The position numbers and the translations under genes were made by a program. 64,000 nt of DNA. Source: JAGWBD01 sp965197455 (GTDB lineage: Bacteria; Chloroflexota; Anaerolineae; Aggregatilineales; Phototrophicaceae). The DNA is taken from contig OZ240208.1 of the NCBI GenBank assembly GCA_965197455.1, positions 1,922,001 through 1,986,000 of the forward strand. The letters run 5' to 3'. Numbering within the stretch: the first letter of the stretch is position 1; every line of letters starts with the position of its first letter. The notes beneath the pieces are model-generated. The model had not been told where the DNA came from and ran no database searches. It saw only the letters and a program-made list of their open reading frames with translations. Of the stretch, positions 17,180 through 25,743 are shown one piece after another.

Positions 17180-17252
17180 GGGCCTGTAGCTCAGTTGGGA
17201 GAGCGCCACAATCGCACTGTGGAGGTCAGGGGTTCGAGTCCCCTCAGGTCCA
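17180..17252 (+). tRNA. tRNA-Ala (anticodon CGC)
   Basis: Full cloverleaf: acceptor GGGCCTG/CAGGTCC, D-arm GCTC/GAGC, anticodon stem CCACA/TGTGG with loop ATCGCAC (CGC, reading GCG), T-arm AGGGG/CCCCT with TTCGAGT, discriminator A. The G3:U70 pair, the identity element of alanine tRNAs, is present. The 3' CCA is not encoded. It lies 28 nt from the edge of the AT-richer island, so it may be its integration site. Confidence 0.96.
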
Positions 17253-17280
17253 CTGATTTAACTTTTCTTCAGCTGCCGGA

Positions 17281-18315
17281 TTAATTTGCAATATCGTCAC
17301 TGATTTCCATCGAAGTGATGTCACGGCTCCACGTTAGCCGGATCATGCAACTTTCCAAAAAGCCCCGGACCGCTTCATTCTGGGGCACCCAAGGGCCTTC
17401 AACAACCATATGACCGCGAATGGTCCTCGTGCTCAAGTCTGAGTCCAACCACATATAATAAAGTACTTGACCCAGCCCAGTCCTGACTTGACCAATCACT
17501 GACTCAGGCGAAGTGGACTTCACCTCAAAGTAGATTATTTCATCATCTACTTCCACAATACAGTCAACGAGTCCATCGTATTTTGGCTCGAATCCCATTT
17601 GCTCTAATCGCACCCGCAACAGCTCCAGGATTTCTTGATGTCGGGAGGAATTAGGGGTCTGACCAGCCGTCGCTACGTCCTCGTTGATGCCCCGCTGAAT
17701 CGCCTCTTGCGTTAAATCATGGCGACGACGTGGGACAGAGAAACGTTTGTGAGATGAAAGACCGAGAGCTCGTCTAGCGGCGTTCTGATATACAGGAGCG
17801 GGACCTGGCAGCTGCGAAGTTACATAGTTGCTGCGAAGAAAAGTCTCTGCAATTTCCAAGGCGGGCCTTCGGTCGCTGTCTCGACTCGCTCGAGTGACTA
17901 CTATCACAACTTGCCGAGCGATTGCTTCCCAACGCACTGGGTTCAATGAAGAAAAATCGTGAGATCCACACGCCCCAGTAAGCTGTTGGACAGATTCTGG
18001 ATCCAAACACCGCACTTCATAACGAGGTGGCGCAGTAGAGGATTTGGATAACTTGATCGGAACGGCCTTGGCAGAGTTGTCAAAAAACACTGCTGTGCGG
18101 GGGCCACCGATCTTTAAGTCTATGCGATGACGAAAGGCGTCTAGAGAAACTTCCAACACAGATAAGCGGGCCAACAACTTGCTGGTCTCACCTTCTGTGA
18201 GCACATATATGTCGTCCCCAGCTCGAATGTAATGTCCATCTCCAGATGCTGAAACAGGCAAATTGCCTTCGGGTTTCCAATTTTCGTTGGCGCCTGACTG
18301 GAGTCGGAACGGCAT
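17281..18315 (-). CDS. PD-(D/E)XK nuclease (putative restriction endonuclease)
   Basis: 344 residues. The C-terminal ~130 residues have the PD-(D/E)XK pattern: RHQE (E229), YDGLVD (D247/D251), a beta strand, and FEVKS (E264, K266), followed by a conserved Gln-rich helix region (GQVRTGLGQVLYYMWL). The N-terminal ~200 residues are unrecognised and may recognise DNA or a partner. Last gene of a minus operon with a ParB-like protein and a helicase, 21 nt downstream of the helicase. Base use is AT-richer than the flanking chromosome, indicating transfer. Role inferred: cleaves unmodified DNA. Confidence 0.82.
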   Translation of the reverse strand: MPFRLQSGANENWKPEGNLPVSASGDGHYIRAGDDIYVLTEGETSKLLARLSVLEVSLDAFRHRIDLKIGGPRTAVFFDNSAKAVPIKLSKSSTAPPRYEVRCLDPESVQQLTGACGSHDFSSLNPVRWEAIARQVVIVVTRASRDSDRRPALEIAETFLRSNYVTSQLPGPAPVYQNAARRALGLSSHKRFSVPRRRHDLTQEAIQRGINEDVATAGQTPNSSRHQEILELLRVRLEQMGFEPKYDGLVDCIVEVDDEIIYFEVKSTSPESVIGQVRTGLGQVLYYMWLDSDLSTRTIRGHMVVEGPWVPQNEAVRGFLESCMIRLTWSRDITSMEISDDIAN

Positions 18316-18336
18316 GTCCCTTGTACTTCATGCATT

Positions 18337-20049
18337 TCAAGCAGGGGATGGTATACCCAAAGTCCGTTTCAAGAGTTCGATCATCTGAGCTCGGCCAGGC
18401 CTTCCTATTTCTTCTAGTACCTCTTCGGAGACTTGCATTTTCGCCATTGTGTTTTCAAACAGGTCTTCCTCGATCGTATTCCTTGCTATAAGAAACCAGT
18501 ATTTGCAATCTTTGGTCTGTCCTGTCCGATTTATCCTAGCCATACTCTGAGTGAAGTTTCTGGACACATCATCCAAGGACTCATAGATCGCATTGCTGGC
18601 GGCTGTCAAATCTATAGAGCTTGCTCCTATCTGGATAGTCGCTACAAGAAGCCGGCACTGAGGCAGTTTGAGATCGGCTGGCGAGCCTTCACCCCCCCCT
18701 ATCATGAGCGCGGCATGATAAGGATCTTTATACCTTTCATGCAACAACTTTGCTGAGTCTCGAAATCTGGTCCACACAACGACTTTCGCTTCTGAATCGT
18801 CTAGAATGGTTTCGAGCAAACCATCCAACTGCAGCCATTTGGATGGGGGATCAAAAACAGGGCTTGGCAGACTGCGATGACCCGGGTCAGAGCAAAGACG
18901 CAGTAATCTCATGCGCCGAGACATGACATGCCCAAATTCATTCGCATAAGTTCGATCGTCCATCACTTCCAGTTCCGACAAAAATATTTTGGCAAGCTGG
19001 TCGTATTCATGTCTTTGTGGAGGCGAAAGGTCGACATGCACTGGAGTAGCAACTTCTGGCATTTTTCTGGGGTTTTCGCGTTGGAGGTAATGGAACCCTC
19101 TTTCCAGTTCATGCACGACGACCAAAGCATCCCTTTTGCGGTCACCCGTAAATGGAAGTCCAACGGGGTATCCCGATAGAACCGATAGCTGGTGCTCGTA
19201 ATCGGAAGGGGAATTCGGTGCTGGAGTCCCGGATGCAATCCAACACCTTCCGCACTCCTGCCGGATTGCCATCGCAGCCCTTGAGCGGTGGGCCACCGGG
19301 TTCTTAATCAGGTCGCTTTCGTCGAAGATTATCGTAGGCCGTTCCACACCTTCATTGCGTCTTGCCCATGACACGATCGGGTATTGGTCACTGGCCAAGT
19401 GGCCATAGTGGACTAGTAACCACCTTGGATTGGACGTATAGGCGGTCAAACGCTGTTGTTTGGTTCCCGATATTGCTGCCACCTTGTGTTCATCATGATC
19501 GCTTGGCAACCAACTTGCCAATTCAGCTGCCCACGGTGTCTCTATTGCCAAAGGCCGTTCAGCCACAACAAGAACACACTTTATGACCCCTCTCGACAAT
19601 AATTCGTGGGCCGCAATGATCATTGCTCCAGTCTTGCCCGAACCCGGCTTCCAGAAGAGCGCAAATCGGCGGACTTCAGGCGCAGACATTAACGCTGCAG
19701 CTTCCCTTTGCTCGTCGTAAGGTTTCATCCCAAGAGTCGCCGCAAACTCCAAGTGATGGTAAAGCCTTGACACCTGACTTTCGACGGTTTCCTTAAGTCT
19801 TCTGTCTTCCTGGAGGTGCGTTAGCCTCTCCAAGGCCTTGTTGCCCCAAAGGGGCGAAAACTGTTCCAATGCTGCCGCCAACTGCTGTAAGTGCTGTGAG
19901 GCCACTGCCCAATGGCCCCTTGATGAGACAGTAGAGAATTGAACCCTCGCACTTCTGAGAGAATTTTGTATATCCCTAGGCGAGAAGCCATCTTCAAGCT
20001 CCAATTGGATGTCGACGGTCTCTCGCCTAACATTCAAGCTAACTTTCAT
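18337..20049 (-). CDS. SNF2/SF2-type helicase-translocase
   Basis: 570 residues. Walker A is PGSGKT at 135-140 and the DExx box DESD at 243-246 (TIIFDESDLIKN, SNF2-like). Motif III is ASGTPAPN near 272-279 and motif VI QSMARINRTGQ at 501-511. The N-terminal ~105 residues are an unassigned domain. Members of this superfamily translocate on duplex DNA and drive ATP-dependent restriction. The ATG overlaps the stop of the ParB-like gene (ATGA) and the nuclease gene follows after 21 nt, so the three are one operon. Confidence 0.87.
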   Translation of the reverse strand: MKVSLNVRRETVDIQLELEDGFSPRDIQNSLRSARVQFSTVSSRGHWAVASQHLQQLAAALEQFSPLWGNKALERLTHLQEDRRLKETVESQVSRLYHHLEFAATLGMKPYDEQREAAALMSAPEVRRFALFWKPGSGKTGAMIIAAHELLSRGVIKCVLVVAERPLAIETPWAAELASWLPSDHDEHKVAAISGTKQQRLTAYTSNPRWLLVHYGHLASDQYPIVSWARRNEGVERPTIIFDESDLIKNPVAHRSRAAMAIRQECGRCWIASGTPAPNSPSDYEHQLSVLSGYPVGLPFTGDRKRDALVVVHELERGFHYLQRENPRKMPEVATPVHVDLSPPQRHEYDQLAKIFLSELEVMDDRTYANEFGHVMSRRMRLLRLCSDPGHRSLPSPVFDPPSKWLQLDGLLETILDDSEAKVVVWTRFRDSAKLLHERYKDPYHAALMIGGGEGSPADLKLPQCRLLVATIQIGASSIDLTAASNAIYESLDDVSRNFTQSMARINRTGQTKDCKYWFLIARNTIEEDLFENTMAKMQVSEEVLEEIGRPGRAQMIELLKRTLGIPSPA

Positions 20050-21230
20050 TTGGCTGACTTTTGTTCGGTTGTGGCATCCTTGGAAACTGTCGCTTGGGCG
20101 ATGATGCGCTCTAAAGCGATCTCCAATCTAGACCTCAAGGTAGAAGAGATTTTCGCCAGTTCCACAGAGGTCAAGTTGTCCAATAAATCGATAATTGCCT
20201 CTAATCGCTTTTCTACGGACAAATTCCTAGTAGCCTCTTCTCGATCAGCCTCGGCTACAGCGCGATCGAAATTCGCCCGGAGCCCTCTTCCGGATAGACC
20301 TTCGCCCTGAAAGAAAACTTCGGTTGCCTGAGGGTTACGATAGATTTTCTCAAGACTTCGCACGGAGGCAAAGCTCGGGAATAATTCTAGTTGTATACCT
20401 CGAAACATCAGTTCCTTAAACTCTGGTTCAGAGAACTCATTCTTGGTACGATAGGTATCGTTAGCTTGACGAAAGTACTGGAAATTCTTGTTGATCTTCG
20501 CCTCTAGATCATCTTCGTTTTCTTCAGCACCATAATCTGCTCTGAACTCCTCGATGAGATGCCAAGTATTTATCCGATCCCGAATCTCGGTAGTTCTGAA
20601 GCGAGGAAATTCCCTTTGTACTCGTTTCCTGATTTGCAATTCTTGCTCTTCAGGAAATTGCCTATACAGTTCTCGGTACCTGCGAAAGATGCGACCGTTT
20701 GTTACTACCTGAGGCCATTCTTTCTTCAGTGATTCGGCATAGTTTTCTTGAATTATTATCGACTGCTTGTGAAGATCTGGAGCTCCTTCCGGAAGCACAA
20801 ACATTGGAATACGCCCAAGGAGATGGTGCTGTTCATTGGTGCCTCCCCCTTTATCGGAAAGGGCCCACATCACCGCAAACTTCCTGCGGTTACCGTCAAT
20901 GAGCGTACCGTCCCAAGTCACAATAATGGGCTCCCGAACGCCGTTTCGTTTGACATCTTCACCAAGGTCTCGAATCGCGAAGCTCCCAACATCGTAAGTC
21001 AACATCAAGTCAAGCATTTCATCGTCGTCAGGGAAAACATCTACAGACTTGTGCCCAACATTTCTCCAGCGGCTCAGAATCATGTCGATTCGGGGGTTTT
21101 TTACCCAGCCTTTGATCTGGCTCACATCTCCTTCCGTCCTGTAAAATGGGATTGGAATCCCATTAAAATATCTTGTCTCAAGTTGCCAAAGCGCATCATC
21201 CAGAACAAAGCCGGGTCTATCATTGGTCAT
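20046..21230 (-). CDS. ParB/Srx-fold protein
   Basis: 394 residues. Residues about 85-120 carry a ParB-N-type motif (GVREPIIVTWDGTLIDGNRR, with GNRR at 113-116), the fold used for CTP or ATP binding in ParB, sulfiredoxin and DndB-like proteins. The rest is helical and charged, with ERIRKRVQREF-like basic segments and a Leu-rich C-terminus. No HTH typical of chromosomal ParB and no parA beside it. First gene of the minus operon. Likely a DNA-binding or modification-sensing component of the island. Confidence 0.8.
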   Translation of the reverse strand: MTNDRPGFVLDDALWQLETRYFNGIPIPFYRTEGDVSQIKGWVKNPRIDMILSRWRNVGHKSVDVFPDDDEMLDLMLTYDVGSFAIRDLGEDVKRNGVREPIIVTWDGTLIDGNRRKFAVMWALSDKGGGTNEQHHLLGRIPMFVLPEGAPDLHKQSIIIQENYAESLKKEWPQVVTNGRIFRRYRELYRQFPEEQELQIRKRVQREFPRFRTTEIRDRINTWHLIEEFRADYGAEENEDDLEAKINKNFQYFRQANDTYRTKNEFSEPEFKELMFRGIQLELFPSFASVRSLEKIYRNPQATEVFFQGEGLSGRGLRANFDRAVAEADREEATRNLSVEKRLEAIIDLLDNLTSVELAKISSTLRSRLEIALERIIAQATVSKDATTEQKSAK

Positions 21231-21485
21231 TGAGTCCTCCCTGCATGTATTTTCTGCCTAAAGTTGCATGACAATGCGCATTCAGTATACAAAGAATTGG
21301 TACAAAGTGTTGCATACATTTTTCATAGCAGACAGGACGTCTCGAAAACAACCTATTTCAACTAAGAACCAATCAACATAATAGCTTGGTACAATCCCTG
21401 ACTGTCAGACAGAATAACGACAGCCTCAGCCACATTGACCACATACTTCAATACACAAGCAGATGATGACCATGAAGCCAAATTC
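21231..21485 (+). promoter_or_regulatory. Divergent intergenic control region of the island
   Basis: 255 bp of AT-rich DNA between the divergent ParB-like and methyltransferase genes, so both promoters must lie here. It contains the palindrome AATGCGCATT near 21274 and two overlapping dyads at 21398-21412 (CTGAC-T-GTCAG and CTGTC-A-GACAG). The latter could be the operator of the HTH-tailed glycosylase, in the manner of R-M controller proteins. No consensus promoter pair stands out. Confidence 0.45.
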
Positions 21486-22664
21486 ATGACCAAGCCAAGA
21501 ATCATCTCACTGTTCACAGGAGGTATGGGGCTTGATCTGGGATTCGAGAGCCAAGGCTTCGAGGTCAAGTTAGCTTTGGACAGTGATGCCGCTGTGGAGG
21601 ATACGATTCGCGCCAATGGTCGTTCCTTTCCAGTATTCTCCCGGGATGTGTCTGAAGTGACTGGCATTGACCTCCTCAAAGCAGCGAGACTTCCAGTAGG
21701 TGGTGCGACAGTCATTACAGGAGCTCCACCCTGCGAGCCCTTCACTACTGCAGGAGCCAGAAATGGATTTCGTGACCACCGCGCCAGTGCAGTACATTCT
21801 TTCATTCGTCTCGTAGGGGAGTGTCGCCCCGAATACTTTGTGTTCGAGGAAGTCCCGGGATTTATGAGGGCCGCGAAACGACATATATCCTTCTACAAAC
21901 GATCAAAAATGCGCGCCGAAGAATTGGATCCAGATGTCAGATTGGGGTCGGCGTTCGACGAAGTGATGAAGGAATTTCAAGCGCTTGGATACTGCTTAAG
22001 CTTCGACCCAGAGAACCCAAAGGCGTCACTTCTTAACGCTGCGGACTATGGTGCACCTCAGAAACGCATCCGGTTCGTCTTGATTGGGGTACGCGATGGC
22101 CCAACTGTCACACTCCCGGAGCCGACTCACGCCGCTCCTAACTCCATAGAGGTCCAGGAAGGGGTAAAGCAGCCATGGAATACGCTAAGAGATGCTTTGA
22201 GAGACCTCGACTCAAATGGTGACGAGTACGTCAGGTTTCCCCCAAAATGGGGGAAGTACCTTGATGAGGTCCCGGAAGGAGGATGCTGGCGTGATTTGCC
22301 CGAACACCTCCACCCCATTGTACTCGGGGGGGCACATGATGATGGCACCAACCCAATGACCGCAGGAATGAAAGGTGGAAGGACAGGTTTCTTGCGTAGA
22401 CTGTCATGGGACAAGCCTGCCCCTACTTTGGTTGACCGCCCAACAAACAAGGCCAACTGTCTTTGTCATCCGAGTGAGACTCGCCCTCTGTCGGTAAAGG
22501 AGTACTCGAGGATTCAAGGGTTCGACGACGACTGGCATTTCTCAGGGACACTTTCCCAACGCTACCGCTTGATCGGCCAAGCAACACCAGTTCGTCTTTC
22601 AGCTGCAATAGCGGCAAGGATTCTTGAACACTGGATGGGCAACCGACGAAACAATGGACGCTAA
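21486..22664 (+). CDS. DNA cytosine-5 methyltransferase
   Basis: SAM-dependent m5C methyltransferase, 392 residues. Motif I LFTGGMGLDLGF is at 10-20, motif IV PPCEPF has the catalytic C83, and motif VI reads FEEVPG around 120-125 (usually ENV). Motif VIII is QKRIRF, followed by a target-recognition region of roughly 150 residues. Motifs IX-X (RPLSVKEYSRIQGF, GQATPVRLSAAIA) close the protein. The ATG at the conserved start (MTKPRIISLF) is chosen over a TTG 51 nt upstream. Likely the protective methylase of the island. Its target sequence cannot be inferred. Confidence 0.92.
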   Translation: MTKPRIISLFTGGMGLDLGFESQGFEVKLALDSDAAVEDTIRANGRSFPVFSRDVSEVTGIDLLKAARLPVGGATVITGAPPCEPFTTAGARNGFRDHRASAVHSFIRLVGECRPEYFVFEEVPGFMRAAKRHISFYKRSKMRAEELDPDVRLGSAFDEVMKEFQALGYCLSFDPENPKASLLNAADYGAPQKRIRFVLIGVRDGPTVTLPEPTHAAPNSIEVQEGVKQPWNTLRDALRDLDSNGDEYVRFPPKWGKYLDEVPEGGCWRDLPEHLHPIVLGGAHDDGTNPMTAGMKGGRTGFLRRLSWDKPAPTLVDRPTNKANCLCHPSETRPLSVKEYSRIQGFDDDWHFSGTLSQRYRLIGQATPVRLSAAIAARILEHWMGNRRNNGR

Positions 22665-23574
22665 TGAACAACCGGACTTGGAAACGCTGTGCCTTCCCAG
22701 AAAGAGCTCGTCCTTCGCTGACCGCATACTCAAGTGGGCTGATAATAACTTCAGTGATTTCCCTTGGCGCCATGGTCGGTCGCCCTATGAGATCTTGGTT
22801 GCCGAATTACTTCTAAAGCGGACAACGGCAACAGCCGCAGCTCGAGTCTACGAGGGCTTCCTCCATAGATTCCCCTCGCTACAAGCCATCGCATCATCTC
22901 CAGATGAGGAGTTGATCGAGGCGCTGTCAAGTGTCGGGCTCCAGCACCAGCGAGCTCGAGCCATGAAACGCCTTTCAATTTGGCTTTTGTCAAGGCACGC
23001 CGGCAACATTCCCAGCGACTCGGAAAGCCTGATGGAAGTCCCGGGGTTAGGCAATTATAGCGCCAATGCAGTTTTGTCCTTCGGGTATGGTGTCTCCGTA
23101 GCTGTGGTTGATGCGAATGTCGAACGAATTATATTACGTGCTTTTGGTAACACCCTTCCGACGAAAATATCAGAGGCCCACCTAGATGAGGTCGCCCAGC
23201 ACTTGTTACCAGCAGACAGACACCAATTATACAACTATGGTCTATTGGATTTAGGACGATTAGTGTGCAGGTACGTCGATCCTAGATGTGAAGAATGCCC
23301 GCTTACATCAGTTTGCGACTTCTTCGAACGATCCAGTGTGGAAGGAACTAATAAAGTAAGTGAGGCAAGTAAGGGGCACAACGCGGGTGTTGGGAAAAGA
23401 CTAAGGGCTATCCGGCGTGACCGTGGGCTGAGCCAAAAGCGGCTCGCCGAGGCCGCAAATGTGTCAAAACTTACGGTAATCCGCATAGAGTCTGGAAAGT
23501 CATCTCCGCGGCGTGAGACGTTGAAAAAACTCGGGCGAGTCCTAAAAGTGCGCCTCGAAGAATTCTCCAACTAA
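22654..23574 (+). CDS. HhH-GPD mismatch glycosylase fused to an XRE-type HTH
   Basis: 306 residues. Residues 20-225 are a MutY/Nth/Mig-type glycosylase with helix-hairpin-helix VPGLGNYSANAVL (129-141), catalytic D153 in VVDANVER, and the [4Fe-4S] cysteines C205, C212, C215, C221. Residues 246-303 are a Cro/C1-type HTH (LRAIRRDRGLSQKRLAEAANVSK split over two helices). Glycosylases of this kind next to m5C methylases, as in Mig of Methanothermobacter, repair T:G mismatches from 5-methylcytosine deamination. The HTH suggests it also autoregulates the R-M genes. The ATG overlaps the methylase stop by 11 nt. Confidence 0.88.
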   Translation: MDANEQPDLETLCLPRKSSSFADRILKWADNNFSDFPWRHGRSPYEILVAELLLKRTTATAAARVYEGFLHRFPSLQAIASSPDEELIEALSSVGLQHQRARAMKRLSIWLLSRHAGNIPSDSESLMEVPGLGNYSANAVLSFGYGVSVAVVDANVERIILRAFGNTLPTKISEAHLDEVAQHLLPADRHQLYNYGLLDLGRLVCRYVDPRCEECPLTSVCDFFERSSVEGTNKVSEASKGHNAGVGKRLRAIRRDRGLSQKRLAEAANVSKLTVIRIESGKSSPRRETLKKLGRVLKVRLEEFSN

Positions 23575-23636
23575 CCCTTCGTGGCATGGCCATCTGTTGC
23601 TTAGAGAGTTACAGGCCCTGCAGGTTCACTCCCCGC

Positions 23637-24803
23637 TCAGACCCTGAATTTGAATGGCTTTTCGTGGTGGTACTGCGGGATTTCCACGCGGGCGCCGCCC
23701 TGCATGGCAGACTGGTGCGCGCAGATGCCGGCCGCGGTCCAGCCGGCCGTCCGCACCGCATCCGGCCAGGGCAGGCGCTCTTCCACGATGCTGCTGACGA
23801 ACTCGTGCACCATGTGCGGGTGCGAGCCGTCATGGCCGCCGCCCTGCACGAAGGAGAGGTGGGCGTGCTCCTCGTCGTAGACGCCGCGCTGCGTGAAGCG
23901 CGCGATTTCCGGCGGCAGCAGGTCCTGGCGATCGGGCACGTCCAGCATCTCGTGGCGAATCTCGTTGCCGCGACCCCAGCGTTCGACGACCGGGCGCATG
24001 CGGAAGACGACCGGCTGCTCGCCTTCCACCTGCTCCCACTCAAAGGTGGCCTGCTCGCCGTAGACGTTGAAGCTCTCGACGTAGCCGTGCGCGGTGTGGA
24101 AGAGGCTGCGCGTGACCTCGGCGGCCAGCGGCGGATCGTCCTGCAGTTCGTAGATGGCGGTCTCGATCGGGAAGGGATTGCCGTATTGTTCGTGCAGTTC
24201 GGCGCGCATGACGCCGGAGCCGAAGCAGTGCACCGCCTTCGCTTGCATGCCGGCCAGGGCCAGCACCGGCGAGACGGCGTGGGTGGCGTAGTGCATGGGC
24301 GGCAGACCCAGCCAGTAGGGCGGCCAGTGCTCCATGTCCTGGTAGTGGGCGCCGCGCAGGAACTGGATGCGGCCGAGCTCGCCCCTGCGTTGCATCTCAC
24401 GGGCGTAGAGGAAGCGTTTGGTGTAGACGGCCGTCTCCATGCCCATGTAGATCTTGCCGCTGGCCTGCTGGGCGTCGATGATGGCCTGCAGGTTCTCCAG
24501 GGTGGTGGCCATGGGCACGGTGCAGGAGCAGTGTTTGCCGGCGGCCAGCACGGCGAGGGTCTGCCGGGCATGGAGCGGAATGGGGGTGATCAGGTGGATG
24601 GCGTCGAGGGCGTCATTGTTGATCAGGTCGTCGAGATCGGTGGTACGGTCCCGGACCTCGAAGCGGTCGCCGATCTTCTGCAGCACCGCCGGGTCCGAAT
24701 CGCAGATGATCAACTGCTCCACCCGCGGATGATGCAGGTAGATGGGCACGAACTCCGCGCCAAAGCCCAGCCCGGCCAACCCTACCCGGATGTTACGGTC
24801 CAT
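23637..24803 (-). CDS. Gfo/Idh/MocA-family oxidoreductase
   Basis: 388 residues. The N-terminal NAD(P)-binding Rossmann fold is IRVGLAGLGFGAEFVP. The usual EKP-type motif region reads CTVPMATTLEN (AGKHCSCTVPMA), so the conserved catalytic Lys of EKP is replaced. The C-terminal alpha/beta domain follows. The ATG is preceded by GGGAG. Last gene of a sugar ABC operon, 58 nt after permease 2. Probably oxidises a sugar, inositol or sugar acid taken up by that transporter. Substrate unknown. Confidence 0.88.
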   Translation of the reverse strand: MDRNIRVGLAGLGFGAEFVPIYLHHPRVEQLIICDSDPAVLQKIGDRFEVRDRTTDLDDLINNDALDAIHLITPIPLHARQTLAVLAAGKHCSCTVPMATTLENLQAIIDAQQASGKIYMGMETAVYTKRFLYAREMQRRGELGRIQFLRGAHYQDMEHWPPYWLGLPPMHYATHAVSPVLALAGMQAKAVHCFGSGVMRAELHEQYGNPFPIETAIYELQDDPPLAAEVTRSLFHTAHGYVESFNVYGEQATFEWEQVEGEQPVVFRMRPVVERWGRGNEIRHEMLDVPDRQDLLPPEIARFTQRGVYDEEHAHLSFVQGGGHDGSHPHMVHEFVSSIVEERLPWPDAVRTAGWTAAGICAHQSAMQGGARVEIPQYHHEKPFKFRV

Positions 24804-24861
24804 AACCACTCCCGCCTGGTGTCATCGCCAGAATTCTGATAGAGGATTTGTTGCCGCCGCG

Positions 24862-25743
24862 CTATTCCTTGACGGCGCCGAAGGTGATGCCCGTCACCAG
24901 TTGCTTCTGCACGCGGAAGAGCAGCGGCACGAGCGGCAGCAGAATCAACACGCCGCCGACCGCGTAGAGGTCATAGGGCACCTGCATGATGTTCGTGCCC
25001 GAGGGCACCTCAAGCAGTCGCAGGGTGAGCACCCGAATGTCCGGCCCCACCGTCAGCACGAAGGCGAAGAGGAACTCGTTCCAGCCGGCGATCAGCAGCA
25101 GCAGGAAGGTGACGAAGGCGCCAGGCAGGGCGATCGGCAGGATGACGCGAAAAAGCGTGCCGAACCAGCCGCAGCCATCGATGGCCGCCGCGTCATCCAG
25201 TTCACGCGGGACAGAATTGTAGTAGGTGAAGAGCACCAGCACGGCCAGCGGCAGGCCCCCCGCGAGATACACGAGGATTATGCCGTGCCGCGTATCCAGC
25301 AGGCCGATTTCGAAATAGGTGATGAAGATGGGCCCGAGGGTCACCATGGCCGGCACGGCGATGCTGGCCACCAGCAGGCTGTACATCAGCGCCTTGCCCG
25401 CAAAGGTGGCGCGGCTGAAGCTGTAGGCCGCCATGCCGCCCAGCACGGTTGCGCCCAGCGCGGACAGGCCCGCGATCAGGACGGTGTTGATCAGCCCCGG
25501 GATATAGCTCCAGCGGCGAATCATGAAGGGATAGTTGTCCAGGTTGATAGTCCCCGGGGCGATCCGTGGCGGGACCCGCAGAAACTCGTCCAGAGTCATG
25601 ACGGAGGTGGCAACCATGTAGTAAATGGGAAAGAGCAGGACCACCAGAATGGCGAGCAGCAGGGCGTATTGCCCCAGCCGCAGCAACCGGGCTCCCGTCA
25701 AAAACGGGACAGGACGCTTGCTGTGCGTGGCCTGCGCAGACAT
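24862..25743 (-). CDS. Sugar ABC transporter permease (MalG type)
   Basis: 293 residues, six TM helices, with the EAA loop ELDDAAAIDGCGWFGTLFRVILP contacting the ATPase. Family CUT1, inner membrane. The start overlaps the stop of the MalF-type gene by 1 nt. Nearly identical over long stretches to the orphan permease at 28353-29207, including the nucleotides around the stop codon. No ATPase gene is in the operon, as is usual when a shared MsmK-type ATPase is encoded elsewhere. Confidence 0.93.
   Translation of the reverse strand: MSAQATHSKRPVPFLTGARLLRLGQYALLLAILVVLLFPIYYMVATSVMTLDEFLRVPPRIAPGTINLDNYPFMIRRWSYIPGLINTVLIAGLSALGATVLGGMAAYSFSRATFAGKALMYSLLVASIAVPAMVTLGPIFITYFEIGLLDTRHGIILVYLAGGLPLAVLVLFTYYNSVPRELDDAAAIDGCGWFGTLFRVILPIALPGAFVTFLLLLIAGWNEFLFAFVLTVGPDIRVLTLRLLEVPSGTNIMQVPYDLYAVGGVLILLPLVPLLFRVQKQLVTGITFGAVKE

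Noticed and set aside
20046..21230. Chromosome partition parB or a replication origin
   Set aside because: Only the ParB-N fold is present. There is no parA, no parS-like sites were noticed, and the gene is operonic with a helicase and nuclease.
23621..23630. CAGGTTCACT as right attachment site matching the tRNA-Ala 3' end
   Set aside because: Only 9 of 10 bases match. Too short to separate from chance, and no integrase is present.
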